Shown one piece after another: positions 8,260 through 17,129 of a stretch of 44,141 nt of DNA; the first letter of the stretch is position 1, and the number at the start of each line of letters is the position of its first letter. The notes beneath the pieces are model-generated. The model did no database searches, was not told the origin of the DNA, and saw nothing but the letters and a program-made list of their open reading frames with translations. Origin of the DNA: an uncultured bacterium (GTDB taxonomy: Bacteria > Bacteroidota > Bacteroidia > Bacteroidales > CAIXTV01). Position numbers and translations under genes: made by a program. The stretch covers positions 1 to 44,141 of the forward strand of contig CAIXTV010000099.1 in assembly GCA_903922465.1 (NCBI GenBank), in the 5' to 3' direction.

Positions 8260-9317
8260 AATGGTATTAGTGATTGAAGAGGGTTTTTGATGTGAATTAT
8301 TTTATCAGATTGTACATCTTCAATACAATGAGGATGATTTTCAATAATAGGAGCCAGGGTTCCGCTTCCAAAAGTTTTATTTCCTATTAAAATTCTTGCT
8401 TCATCCCATAAACCACTTTTTATTACCATTTCTAAGGTGTTTTTACCTCCTTCAATTATTATTGATTGTATGTGCTTTTTATATAGAACATCTAGGATGT
8501 TTGAAAAAATAATTGAAGAGGGGATTACTATCGTTTCATTTCCGGGTTTATTTTGATTTTGGTTTTCATGGCATATCACTAAGCAAGGGGAGGAGTTATC
8601 AAATAGATTCAATCCTATTGATAATTCATTATTAGGGTCAAATACCACTCGTAAAGGATTTTTACCTGTAACATTTCTTACATTTAAATTTGGATTATCA
8701 ATAAAAGCAGTATTATATCCCACTAATATGGATTGTTCTTGCGAACGCCAAAGATGAACCAAGCGTTTTAATGCACCATTACTAATCCATGAATTTTTTT
8801 CAGCAGAATTTTTTCTGTCAATATCTATATATCCATCAAGGGTTTGAGCCCATTTTAGGATAATATAAGGCCTCTTTTTAATATGATATGTGAAAAAACG
8901 TTTATTCAAACCTATGCAGTCATTTACTAATACATTTTCAGTTACCTTGCAGCCTGCATTTCGAAGTAATTCAATCCCTTTGCCTTTAACTAAGATATTC
9001 GGGTCAGAAGTTCCAATAATAACATTTGATATTTTATGTTTAATAATAAGTTCAGCACAAGGAGGTGTTTTACCATAATGTGAACAGGGTTCTAAATTAA
9101 CATATAACGATGAATTTTTTAGTAATTCAGCATCTTTTACAGAATTAATAGCATTTACTTCAGCATGTTTTTCTCCATAAATACGATGAAATCCTTCCCC
9201 TATTATCTTTCCTTTATTTACTATAACGCAGCCTACCATTGGGTTTGGAGCAACATCTCCAAATCCGGATCGAGCTAATTCAAGACATCTCTTTAAATAT
9301 TTCTCATGAAAATTCAT
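8250..9317 (-). CDS. ribD: Bifunctional riboflavin biosynthesis deaminase/reductase RibD
   Basis: RibD catalyses two successive steps of riboflavin synthesis: deamination of the diaminopyrimidine ribosyl phosphate, then NADPH-dependent reduction of the ribosyl side chain. The N-terminal deaminase (residues ~1-145) has the zinc site H51-A-E53 with C78 and C87 (EPCSHYGKTPPCAEL). The reductase follows from about residue 148 (RPYILLKWAQTLDG) to the end. At 355 aa the length is typical. It starts only 35 bp from the divergent prmC, and leads an overlapping minus-strand set with the EamA, YigZ-like and DUF5916 genes. No RFN/FMN riboswitch fits in that small gap. Confidence 0.96.
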   Translation of the reverse strand: MNFHEKYLKRCLELARSGFGDVAPNPMVGCVIVNKGKIIGEGFHRIYGEKHAEVNAINSVKDAELLKNSSLYVNLEPCSHYGKTPPCAELIIKHKISNVIIGTSDPNILVKGKGIELLRNAGCKVTENVLVNDCIGLNKRFFTYHIKKRPYIILKWAQTLDGYIDIDRKNSAEKNSWISNGALKRLVHLWRSQEQSILVGYNTAFIDNPNLNVRNVTGKNPLRVVFDPNNELSIGLNLFDNSSPCLVICHENQNQNKPGNETIVIPSSIIFSNILDVLYKKHIQSIIIEGGKNTLEMVIKSGLWDEARILIGNKTFGSGTLAPIIENHPHCIEDVQSDKIIHIKNPLQSLIPFCK

Positions 9318-9352
9318 GTTGCAAAAATATATTATTTTGCTACTTTAGCCAC

Positions 9353-10228
9353 ATGAAATTTCCATCCAACCGTCTTGACTCGATTATTAAAGTTTTCAGG
9401 AATCAACTTTCAGGCTTATATCCTGAAAATGAAATTACTTCTTTTATTGCAATATCATTTAAAAAAATATTGGATTTTTCAAGAATCGATTTGATATTGA
9501 ATGCCGAACAGAATATTAATGAGTCTGATCTTTTGAAAATTAATACCGTTATCAAAGAACTTAAACATTTTAAACCAATACAATATGTTTTTGGCCGCAC
9601 AATATTTATGGATTGTATAATTAATATTAACGCCTCTGTTTTAATCCCTCGCCCTGAAACCGAGGAATTGGTGAGTTTAGTTCTTAAGGAGAAAGTAGGA
9701 GGTGATGATTTGAAAATACTAGATATTGCGAGTGGGAGTGGTTGTATAGCAATAGCTTTAAAAAAACACTTGCAAAACGCAATAGTTTATGGGACGGATA
9801 TATCATCGGAAGCAATTGAAATTGCTAAAGAAAACGCATTAATTAACGATACAAATATCTCTTTTTATTTGCATGATATAACTTCAAATGAAAATATTTT
9901 CCAGGATTCTTTCTTTGATATAATCATTAGCAATCCACCTTATGTTTTAGAGAGTGAAAAATTAGAAATGCATCCTAACGTATTAAACTTTGAGCCGCAC
10001 ATAGCATTATTTGTGCCTAATGAAGACCCTCTTATCTTTTATCAATACATATTACAAAAGGGAATAAAATGGCTTAAACCTGGAGGAGCATTATATGTTG
10101 AATTGAATTCAAGCCAATTCAACAAATTGTATTCTGTTTTTAAGCAATTAGGATACATTTCCATTGTAAAACAAAAAGATATAAATGGGAAAATTCGGTT
10201 TATTAAAGGAGAAAAACCCTTAATTTAA
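9353..10228 (+). CDS. prmC: Release factor glutamine methyltransferase PrmC
   Basis: PrmC N5-methylates the glutamine of the GGQ motif in release factors RF1 and RF2, using S-adenosylmethionine. The SAM-binding segment LDIASGSGCIAIAL lies at residues ~123-136 and the glutamine-pocket motif NPPY at 194-197. The helical N-terminal domain that holds the release factor precedes them. I chose the ATG at 9353 (291 aa), not the longer frame from 9239. The longer start would run through the ribD start, and its extra residues do not resemble PrmC. The gene ends 9 bp inside the small convergent gene that follows. Confidence 0.94.
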   Translation: MKFPSNRLDSIIKVFRNQLSGLYPENEITSFIAISFKKILDFSRIDLILNAEQNINESDLLKINTVIKELKHFKPIQYVFGRTIFMDCIININASVLIPRPETEELVSLVLKEKVGGDDLKILDIASGSGCIAIALKKHLQNAIVYGTDISSEAIEIAKENALINDTNISFYLHDITSNENIFQDSFFDIIISNPPYVLESEKLEMHPNVLNFEPHIALFVPNEDPLIFYQYILQKGIKWLKPGGALYVELNSSQFNKLYSVFKQLGYISIVKQKDINGKIRFIKGEKPLI

Positions 10229-10396
10229 TACCCAACTTACAATCGGAATGCTTAATGATTTGCGAAATTCTACTGCTTTTGCATACCTAATAATTTGTTG
10301 AATTACAAATTCAGAAGGTAATTCGTTTTGCAAAATAGTTGTGTTTTTGGAATTATTATTTAAACGAACAATATTAAAAGAATAGTTTTTTTTCAT
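10220..10396 (-). CDS. Small conserved-looking protein, 58 aa
   Basis: This short frame lies between prmC and the sigma-factor gene and on the same strand as the latter. It reads MKKNYSFNIVRLNNNSKNTT, continues with ELPSEFVIQQIIRYAKAVEF, and ends with a short hydrophobic tail. I recall similarly sized Bacteroidota proteins with an FVIQQII-type helix, but cannot name a family. No signal peptide or metal motif is seen. The start at 10396 is preferred because the upstream Met-Pro codons look unlike coding sequence. If real, it overlaps the convergent prmC 3' end by 9 bp. Confidence 0.55.
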   Translation of the reverse strand: MKKNYSFNIVRLNNNSKNTTILQNELPSEFVIQQIIRYAKAVEFRKSLSIPIVSWVLN

Positions 10397-10465
10397 AGGC
10401 ACTGTAATGTGTTTTATAATGCCCTAACGATCAAAAATGAATATTATTGTATTAAATAAAAATAA

Positions 10466-11050
10466 TTAATGAGTTAAAACAATGTTTTTATCTTCAATTA
10501 TTTTTCTGAGATTAATCAGTGCATATCTCATTCTTCCAAGAGCAGTATTAATATTGACATTCAAATGTTCTGCAATTTCTTTAAAGCTCATATTATTGTA
10601 ATGACGCAAAATTAAAACTTCCTGTTGCTCTTTCGAAAGAAATAGTATTGATTTCCGTAATTCAACATAAATTTGTTCTGTAATGATGCAATCTTCAATA
10701 TTGGGTTCAACGAGAGCTACATATTTTAAAAAATCGAACTCTTCTTTGTTTTCAATTTTCGGACTTATCTTTTGTTTTCTAAAATAATCAATAGCAATAT
10801 TATGAGCAATACGAACTACCCAATTAATAAATTTACCTTGATCTTTGTATGTCCCTGATTGAAAAGTATTGATTACTTTAATAAATGTTTCTTGGAACAA
10901 GTCGTTAGCTAAATCGTAATCTTTGACTAAATTCATAAGATAGCCAAAGACCTTTTTTTGGTGACGACGAACTAAAATCTCTAAACCTACAGAATTTCCA
11001 GAAAGATATAAATGAATAAGTTCATTGTCTTCGAGTTTTTGCAAATGCAT
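10466..11050 (-). CDS. ECF-type sigma-70 family RNA polymerase sigma factor
   Basis: The 194-aa protein has a sigma-70 region 2 at about residues 20-95, including DLANDLFQETFIKV and the -10-binding WVVRIAHNIAIDYFR helix. Region 4 is at ~135-185, with the helix-turn-helix SFKEIAEHLNVNINTALGRM. Regions 1 and 3 are absent, which defines the ECF (group 4) class. No anti-sigma gene follows; downstream is only the 58-aa frame. This lone type is common in Bacteroidota and may be a general rather than stress-specific factor. The adjacent uvrA is transcribed divergently. Confidence 0.92.
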   Translation of the reverse strand: MHLQKLEDNELIHLYLSGNSVGLEILVRRHQKKVFGYLMNLVKDYDLANDLFQETFIKVINTFQSGTYKDQGKFINWVVRIAHNIAIDYFRKQKISPKIENKEEFDFLKYVALVEPNIEDCIITEQIYVELRKSILFLSKEQQEVLILRHYNNMSFKEIAEHLNVNINTALGRMRYALINLRKIIEDKNIVLTH

Positions 11051-11242
11051 AGCACACCTCCTTTTTATTAAAATGAAAATTAAGAATTAAAAAAAGTAGA
11101 TGTTTACTCTATAATGACCTCCGCAATGATTAATATTAAATTTGAGACCACAAAAATAATACAATTTTTCATCCAGTGCAAGTTTTATTTAATAATTTTG
11201 ACGAAAATCTTTTTTCATTTAAACTATAAAAATCTTAAAAGC

Positions 11243-14056
11243 ATGTCTAGTAGGGATTTACACGATATTGATCCGAAAAAATACATTATTATAAAAAATT
11301 CTAGAGTAAACAACCTTAAAGATATTAGTGTTGTTTTACCAAAAAATAATTTCATTGTAATTACAGGGCTTTCGGGGTCAGGAAAAACATCATTAGCATT
11401 TGACACTTTATTTGCTGAAGGCCAAAGAAGGTATGTTGAAAGTTTAAGCTCCTATGCCCGACAGTTTTTAGGAAGAATGCATAAGCCAGAAGTTGATTAT
11501 ATCAGAGGAATTTCGCCGGCTATTGCAATACAACAAAAGGTTATTTCTCGTAATCCTCGTTCGACTGTTGGAACTTCAACTGAAATTTATGAATATTTAA
11601 AATTGCTTTTTGCTCGGGTCGGAATAACCTATTCACCTATCTCAGGGAAGGAAGTTAAGCGGGATACCGTTACAGATGTTATTAACTTTATTACTTCTCA
11701 GGCAGTTGGAAGCATGATTATTGTTTCTGCCCCTCTTATGCTGAAAGGCAATCGTAAACCAAATGAGCAACTCAAAACCTTAAAATATCAAGGATTTACA
11801 AGATTATTAATTCAGAATGAAGTATGCAAGATTGAGGATCTTTTATCAAATAAATTTTCTTTTAAAAGTAAAGAGATATCTATTCTTATTGATCGCATTG
11901 AAGTGAATAAATCTGACGAAACACTTTCAAGAATAGGTGATTCAGTTCAGCTTGCATTTTATGAAGGTAATGGTTTTTGCAATATTCTTTTCCCTGACTC
12001 AAAAAAAATACATCATTTTTCTAATAGATTTGAATTAGATGGAATGAACTTCGAAGAACCTTCGGTAAACTTATTTAGTTTTAATAATCCTTTTGGAGCT
12101 TGCAAAAAATGTGAAGGATTCGGAAATATAATTGGTATTGATGAAGATTTGGTGATACCAAATAAGAATCTCTCAGTCTATGAAGAAGCTATTGTTTGTT
12201 GGAAGGGCGAAAAAATGAGTGAGTGGAAAAATGAGTTGGTTATGAACGCTTATAAATTTGATTTTCCTATCCATACCCCCATTTATGATTTAACTCAAAA
12301 ACATTATCAATTATTGTGGACAGGGAATTCATATTTTCAGGGATTAAACGACTTTTTTAAATATGTAGAAGAACAGACTTATAAAATTCAATATAGAGTA
12401 ATGCTTTCACGCTACAGAGGAAGAACTGTTTGTCCTGAATGTAAAGGGACCCGATTAAGAATTGATGCTTCTTATGTTCGCATTTCGGAAAAATCAATAC
12501 TTGATCTTGTTTTAATGAGTGTAGATAAATTAAAGTTATTTTTCGCAACATTAAAATTAAGTGATTACCAGCAGAAGATTGCTTTCCGTTTGCTATTGGA
12601 AATAAACAATAGGCTAGAGTTCTTGTCAGATGTAGGGTTGGGTTATTTAGCTCTTAATCGTCTGTCAAACAGTCTTTCGGGGGGGGAGTCACAGCGAATA
12701 AATCTTGCTACTTCATTAGGGAGCAATTTAGTTGGAGCTATGTATATTCTGGATGAACCAAGTATTGGATTGCATCCTCGCGATACTAAACGTTTGCTTG
12801 AAGTACTGAAATCGTTGAGAAATATTGGGAATACTGTGATTGTGGTGGAACATGATGAAGAGATTATTCGAAACGCTGATTACATTATAGATATTGGTCC
12901 ACTCGCTGGTAAAAATGGTGGAGAGGTGATGTTTGAAGGAACTTTCGATGAGCTAGCAAAAAGCAACATAAGTTTAACAGCTGATTATATTAATGGGAAA
13001 GAGGTAATTCCAGTTCCGGAACAAAGACGAAAATGGAAAGAATATATTGAAGTTATTGGTGCAAGGGAAAATAACCTTAAAAATATTGATGTTAAATTTC
13101 CTTTGCAAATTCTAACTGTTATAACAGGAGTTAGCGGTTCAGGGAAAACTTCTTTGATAAAGAAAGTACTGTATAGTGCACTTAAAAAGAATTTTGACGG
13201 ATTTAATGAAAAAAGTGGCTCATTTAGCAAAATAATAGGCGACATTGCAAGCATTTCGAACGTTGAACTGATTGATCAAAATCCGATTGGCCGCTCATCG
13301 AGATCAAATCCTGCGACTTATGTAAAAGCATGGGATGACATACGGACTTTATACTCCGAACAAACTTTAGCGAAAATGAGAGGTTATAAACCTGGGTTCT
13401 TTTCATTTAATACAACAGGTGGGAGATGTGAAGAATGTGAAGGGGGAGGATTTGTGAGTATTGAGATGCAATTCATGGCAGATGTTCAATTGGTATGTGA
13501 GACATGCAATGGTAAAAGGTTTAAGGATGAAATTCTTGATATTAGCTTTGATGGGAAGAATATCAATGAGTTGTTGAATCTTACTATAAATGAGTCTATT
13601 GACTTTTTTGCTGATGTTAAATCAAAATCAAATCTTCCTTTGAAAATAGTAGAGAAGCTTCGTCCTTTGCAAGATGTAGGATTAGGTTATTTGCGTATGG
13701 GACAATCTTCAAGTACACTTAGCGGAGGAGAGGCTCAGCGAATTAAACTTGCGTCCTTCCTTACCAAGGGTTCTTCCGACAAGCCGATGTTGTTTATTTT
13801 CGATGAACCAACTACAGGGCTTCATTTTCATGATATTAACAAGTTGTTAAACGCTTTTAATGCATTATTGAGAAAGGGGCATTCAATTATTGTGATTGAG
13901 CATAATCCTGAAATTGTTAAGTCGGCAGATTGGATTATTGACTTGGGACCAGAAGGAGGGGATGCAGGAGGATATATCGTTTTTGAAGGTGTTCCTGAAG
14001 ATTTACACAAGGCAAAGAAATCCTACACTGCAAAGTTTTTAAAGAATAAGTTTTGA
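11243..14056 (+). CDS. uvrA: UvrABC excinuclease subunit A
   Basis: UvrA finds bulky DNA lesions and loads UvrB in nucleotide excision repair. The first ATP site has GLSGSGKTSL near the N-terminus and the signature SLSGGESQRINLA. The second has GVSGSGKTSLIKK and TLSGGEAQRIKLA. Zinc modules appear as CKKCEGFG/CPECKGTR and CEECEGGG/CETCNGKR. I chose the ATG at 11243 (937 aa, normal for UvrA). The frame stays open to 11114, but that stretch reads as hydrophobic non-UvrA sequence. No SOS-type operator was recognised upstream. Confidence 0.97.
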   Translation: MSSRDLHDIDPKKYIIIKNSRVNNLKDISVVLPKNNFIVITGLSGSGKTSLAFDTLFAEGQRRYVESLSSYARQFLGRMHKPEVDYIRGISPAIAIQQKVISRNPRSTVGTSTEIYEYLKLLFARVGITYSPISGKEVKRDTVTDVINFITSQAVGSMIIVSAPLMLKGNRKPNEQLKTLKYQGFTRLLIQNEVCKIEDLLSNKFSFKSKEISILIDRIEVNKSDETLSRIGDSVQLAFYEGNGFCNILFPDSKKIHHFSNRFELDGMNFEEPSVNLFSFNNPFGACKKCEGFGNIIGIDEDLVIPNKNLSVYEEAIVCWKGEKMSEWKNELVMNAYKFDFPIHTPIYDLTQKHYQLLWTGNSYFQGLNDFFKYVEEQTYKIQYRVMLSRYRGRTVCPECKGTRLRIDASYVRISEKSILDLVLMSVDKLKLFFATLKLSDYQQKIAFRLLLEINNRLEFLSDVGLGYLALNRLSNSLSGGESQRINLATSLGSNLVGAMYILDEPSIGLHPRDTKRLLEVLKSLRNIGNTVIVVEHDEEIIRNADYIIDIGPLAGKNGGEVMFEGTFDELAKSNISLTADYINGKEVIPVPEQRRKWKEYIEVIGARENNLKNIDVKFPLQILTVITGVSGSGKTSLIKKVLYSALKKNFDGFNEKSGSFSKIIGDIASISNVELIDQNPIGRSSRSNPATYVKAWDDIRTLYSEQTLAKMRGYKPGFFSFNTTGGRCEECEGGGFVSIEMQFMADVQLVCETCNGKRFKDEILDISFDGKNINELLNLTINESIDFFADVKSKSNLPLKIVEKLRPLQDVGLGYLRMGQSSSTLSGGEAQRIKLASFLTKGSSDKPMLFIFDEPTTGLHFHDINKLLNAFNALLRKGHSIIVIEHNPEIVKSADWIIDLGPEGGDAGGYIVFEGVPEDLHKAKKSYTAKFLKNKF

Positions 14057-14235
14057 TGACCAAGATTGAATTAAAGGTGAGGCAGAATCACTAAATGCAA
14101 CTGAAACTTATCTGCTGTGGCTAAAATTACTTATTTTTATATTCTTCATAATCAGCATTTCTGTATCTATTTCTATGTGATTTCACATTTGTGTTTCGTT
14201 ATATCAAATAGTTTTTATAATTTCGCAGTCTTAAT

Positions 14236-14309
14236 GGCGAGGTAGCTCAGTTGGTTAGAGCGTCGGATTCATAACCCGGAGGTCACGAGTTCAATTCTCG
14301 TCCTCGCTA
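14236..14309 (+). tRNA. tRNA-Met (CAT anticodon, elongator type)
   Basis: The 74-nt cloverleaf folds fully. The acceptor stem is GGCGAGG/CCTCGCT with a G1-T72 wobble. The D arm is GCTC/GAGC with loop AGTTGGTTA. The anticodon loop is TTCATAA, and the T arm is ACGAG/CTCGT with loop TTCAATT. CCA is not encoded. The anticodon stem lacks the three consecutive G-C pairs of an initiator, so elongator Met is more likely than fMet. A lysidine-modified tRNA-Ile(CAT) is not strictly excluded. Confidence 0.95.
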
Positions 14310-14428
14310 CAAATTTTAATTTTATTTTGATTGGATTTCTATTCCATCAATTATATTTCATTTTCTATTACTTTTGTATACTTAACAGATTGATAAAATC
14401 GTTTTATTTATGCTAACTTTTATCTGAA

Positions 14429-16138
14429 ATGAAATTCATTAAATTCTTTTCTATTCTTATTTTTTTTGCAGTAAGCAATAACATTACTGCGCAAAATGCT
14501 TTTCATAAATACGTTGTCTACTTCAAAGATAAACATAATTCTCCTTATCATTTAAATGACGCAAGCAATTTTCTTTCGCAGGCAGCCCTTGACAGACGTA
14601 CGCGACAGAATATTGCGCTAGATTCAACAGACCTTCCTGTTAATCCTGCTTATCTGGATAGCATTGCTCAGAGTGGAGTCAGTTTGATTAACAATTCGAA
14701 ATGGTTTAATTCGGCAACGTTCTATACGGATGATAGTTTGGTTATTCAGAAAATATTTAGCTTCTCTTTTGTGAAAAACATGAAGTCGGTGGCTAAATAT
14801 AAAAAAGAGTATAAGGCTAATATTCAGAATGGTATTGATAAATCGACTTTTATTCCTCATGACAGAAATTCAGACTTACAGGGTTTTAATGCTGAGACTA
14901 ATAAAAGTTTAAGTGAAAGTATGTACGACTACGGCCTTGGTTTTCGTCAGATTAGCATGGCAGGAGGGAACTATTTGCATGACATCGGTTTTCAGGGGCA
15001 GGGGATGACAATTGCTGTGTTGGATGCTGGTTTTTGGGGTGTGGATACCTTGAGTGCTTTCGACAGTTTGTGGATGAATGCTCAGATTAAAGGCTGCAGA
15101 GATTTTGTTGAGCCTGGCGGGAGTGTATTCAACCAATCGACACATGGCATGATGGTGTTGTCCCTGATGGGTGCAAATCTTCCGGGGCGCTTAGTTGGAA
15201 CGGCTCCTAAAGCTTCTTATTGGTTAATTCGAACTGAGGAAGGGGCTGCTGAAAATCTAATCGAAGAATTCAATTGGGCGGCAGGAGCGGAGCTGGCTGA
15301 TAGTATTGGGGCCGACGTTATCAATTCTTCTCTGGGTTATACCCGTTTCGACGATACGACTCAGAATCACTCATATGCGCAAATGGATGGCAATACCACT
15401 CCTGTGACTATTGCTGCAGACATGGCTTCATCGAAAGGGATTCTAGTGGTGAACAGTGCTGGGAATTCGGGAACCAACGATTGGCATTATATTAGTGCAC
15501 CAGCCGATGCCGATAGTATTCTGACTGTTGGGGCAGTTGATAAAAACCGAAAATATGCCATTTTTAGCTCTAAGGGGCCAAGTGTTGATGGCAGAGTGAA
15601 GCCGAACGTTTGCACAATGGGCATGGCGGCCTTTGTGGCTAATTCGGTAGGAGGGGTAACTTCGGGCAATGGCACTTCTTTTTCGTCGCCCATAATGGCT
15701 GGCATGGCTGCATGCTTGTGGCAGGCACATCCAAATAGCAGTCACATGGACATCATCAGAGCGATTGAGCAAAGCAGCGACCTCTACACTTCACCCGATA
15801 CATTGATGGGCTATGGAATTCCAAATTTGGTGGTGGCTCATTTGATGTTGTCGGGCATTGCTATTTCGAACTTAGACATCGAAAATCAATTTAACATCTT
15901 TCCTAATCCTTTTATTTACGATTTGAATATAGTTTTTCGCTCTAACGACAGCGAAAAGGTAACTATTGAAATGTATGACATGAATGGGCGCCAAGTATAT
16001 AAAAGTCCTGATATTTTTCGCAGCTCAGGCATGAACTCTTATCATGTTATGGGTTTAGACGAATTGAGTAAGGGAATCTATTCGGTAGTGATTACTTCTG
16101 GAAATTTGAGATCGCTCAAGAAAGTTTTCAAACTCTGA
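14429..16138 (+). CDS. Secreted subtilisin-like serine protease (S8) with T9SS sorting domain
   Basis: The 569-aa protein carries a signal peptide (residues ~1-21), a pro-region (~25-175), and an S8 catalytic domain (~185-475). The triad is visible: D199 in VLDAGF, H239 in STHGM, and S417 in GTSFSSP, with oxyanion N346 in NSAGNSG. A C-terminal type A sorting domain (~482-569) contains FNIFPNPF and ends in LKKVFKL. It would cross the inner membrane by Sec and the outer membrane by the type IX system, and be surface-attached or released. The T9SS protein PorD is encoded elsewhere in the window. The gene stands alone, downstream of tRNA-Met. Confidence 0.95.
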   Translation: MKFIKFFSILIFFAVSNNITAQNAFHKYVVYFKDKHNSPYHLNDASNFLSQAALDRRTRQNIALDSTDLPVNPAYLDSIAQSGVSLINNSKWFNSATFYTDDSLVIQKIFSFSFVKNMKSVAKYKKEYKANIQNGIDKSTFIPHDRNSDLQGFNAETNKSLSESMYDYGLGFRQISMAGGNYLHDIGFQGQGMTIAVLDAGFWGVDTLSAFDSLWMNAQIKGCRDFVEPGGSVFNQSTHGMMVLSLMGANLPGRLVGTAPKASYWLIRTEEGAAENLIEEFNWAAGAELADSIGADVINSSLGYTRFDDTTQNHSYAQMDGNTTPVTIAADMASSKGILVVNSAGNSGTNDWHYISAPADADSILTVGAVDKNRKYAIFSSKGPSVDGRVKPNVCTMGMAAFVANSVGGVTSGNGTSFSSPIMAGMAACLWQAHPNSSHMDIIRAIEQSSDLYTSPDTLMGYGIPNLVVAHLMLSGIAISNLDIENQFNIFPNPFIYDLNIVFRSNDSEKVTIEMYDMNGRQVYKSPDIFRSSGMNSYHVMGLDELSKGIYSVVITSGNLRSLKKVFKL

Positions 16139-16381
16139 GTGATTTGTTGTCTTTGCCGACTTTGGCTTAGAGCTAGTTCTTTTTTTTGAAATGGAATGCC
16201 TCCTTTTTTAACCGTTTATTTAATTTTTGCTACCGTTAACTGATTTGCCCTTGACCTCAAATGTGGATTGAGCTACATTTACCCAAATACATTGAACCCT
16301 AGCAATTCAATATATGCACTTGTTGTTTTTATTTCATTGGCATGCAGGCGAATTTCATGATGTGTTATTAAATTAATTTGG

Positions 16382-16413
16382 AGAGCGCTCATCGAATAGA
16401 GCGCTCTTTTTTT
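16382..16413 (+). terminator. Rho-independent terminator
   Basis: A perfect 9-bp stem AGAGCGCTC/GAGCGCTCT encloses the loop ATCGAATA and is followed directly by a run of T. It is 244 bp past the protease stop. It therefore ends either a long 3' UTR or a separate short transcript. Confidence 0.8.
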
Positions 16414-16560
16414 GCCTGAGTAGGCTGGCAGAAAATCGCAAAAGAGGCTTTCATGCTTTCTTACATCGTTCAGATTTATCATGAATCGTGGAGTTTAATC
16501 TCATCTTAGGATTATATTACATCTGACAATATGTTCACATCTCATGAAAACATGTTTATA

Positions 16561-16686
16561 GCTCCGTTAGGCTAGCTTACTACTTCGTGTAGCTCGCTTA
16601 CTACTTCGTTAGGCTAGCTTGCTGCTTTGTTTGACTAGCTTACTGCTCCGTGTAGCTAGCTTACTGCTCCGTGTAGCTAGCTTACA
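16561..16686. repeat. 21-bp-period array A, six units
   Basis: Six units of exactly 21 bp begin at 16561, 16582, 16603, 16624, 16645 and 16666. The core is GCTCCGTGTAGCTAGCTTAC plus one base; the first four units differ at a few positions and the last two are almost identical. Each unit contains a GCTAGC-like palindrome. Both strands have stops in the unit, so it is not coding. Degenerate GCTTACTG-like copies follow to about 16720. Confidence 0.9.
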
Positions 16687-16849
16687 ATTCTGTTGAGTAA
16701 GCATTTGCTTACTGTTAGCATACTTTCAATCTTTGAGAGCAAGCACAGAGCCTTCAATAGTCAAAAGAACAATTTAAGGAACTACTGTAATATCCCCTCA
16801 GTTTATGGCAATATAATCTGCCTTAAGCGTTAAATACTGTTGAATTGCT

Positions 16850-17032
16850 TTACAATGCGAAATGCTTGAAAGCTGCATATACCAAGAAGACTGGCCAAAC
16901 CAATGCCTTTAGAAAACCTAGCAGTCCCATGCCAAAACTGCTGGCTAATGAGATGAAATAAATAGCAGCTCCGATGAGCCCCAAGCCATAAACGGCTCCT
17001 GATGATGCGTGATTGTTGTAATTTTTTGTCAT
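16850..17032 (-). CDS. Small two-helix membrane protein, 60 aa
   Basis: After a short polar N-terminus (MTKNYNNHASSG) come two hydrophobic helices: residues ~13-32 (AVYGLGLIGAAIYFISLASS) and ~36-56 (LLGFLKALVWPVFLVYAAF). I recall short proteins with the GAVYGLGLIGA and LKALVWP patterns in several bacterial phyla, usually without a name or function. A helical hairpin in the inner membrane is the simplest reading. It lies just left of miaA on the same strand, separated by about 100 bp. Confidence 0.75.
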   Translation of the reverse strand: MTKNYNNHASSGAVYGLGLIGAAIYFISLASSFGMGLLGFLKALVWPVFLVYAAFKHFAL

Positions 17033-17129
17033 GATACGGATGATTTATATTAATTAATTTGAGTTATGAATATCTATGCATAAGGCAATTATTAGCAAGA
17101 AGGTAATTTTCACCTCTATGTTGCATACA

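Larger units (their letters stand above)
16139..16849. other. 711-bp gene-free interval
   Basis: No convincing coding sequence is present. Short frames here lack family-like composition. The interval holds a strong plus-strand terminator hairpin (16382-16413) and a six-unit 21-bp array (16561-16686) followed by degenerate copies to about 16720. Confidence 0.7.

Noticed and set aside
9318-9352. FMN riboswitch upstream of ribD
   Set aside because: The 35-bp divergent gap is far too short for an RFN element.
15443-15772. 109-codon minus-strand frame inside the protease gene
   Set aside because: It is a shadow of the S8 catalytic domain on the opposite strand.
16279-16482. 67-codon minus-strand frame
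   Set aside because: It spans the terminator hairpin at 16382-16413 and reads as random composition.
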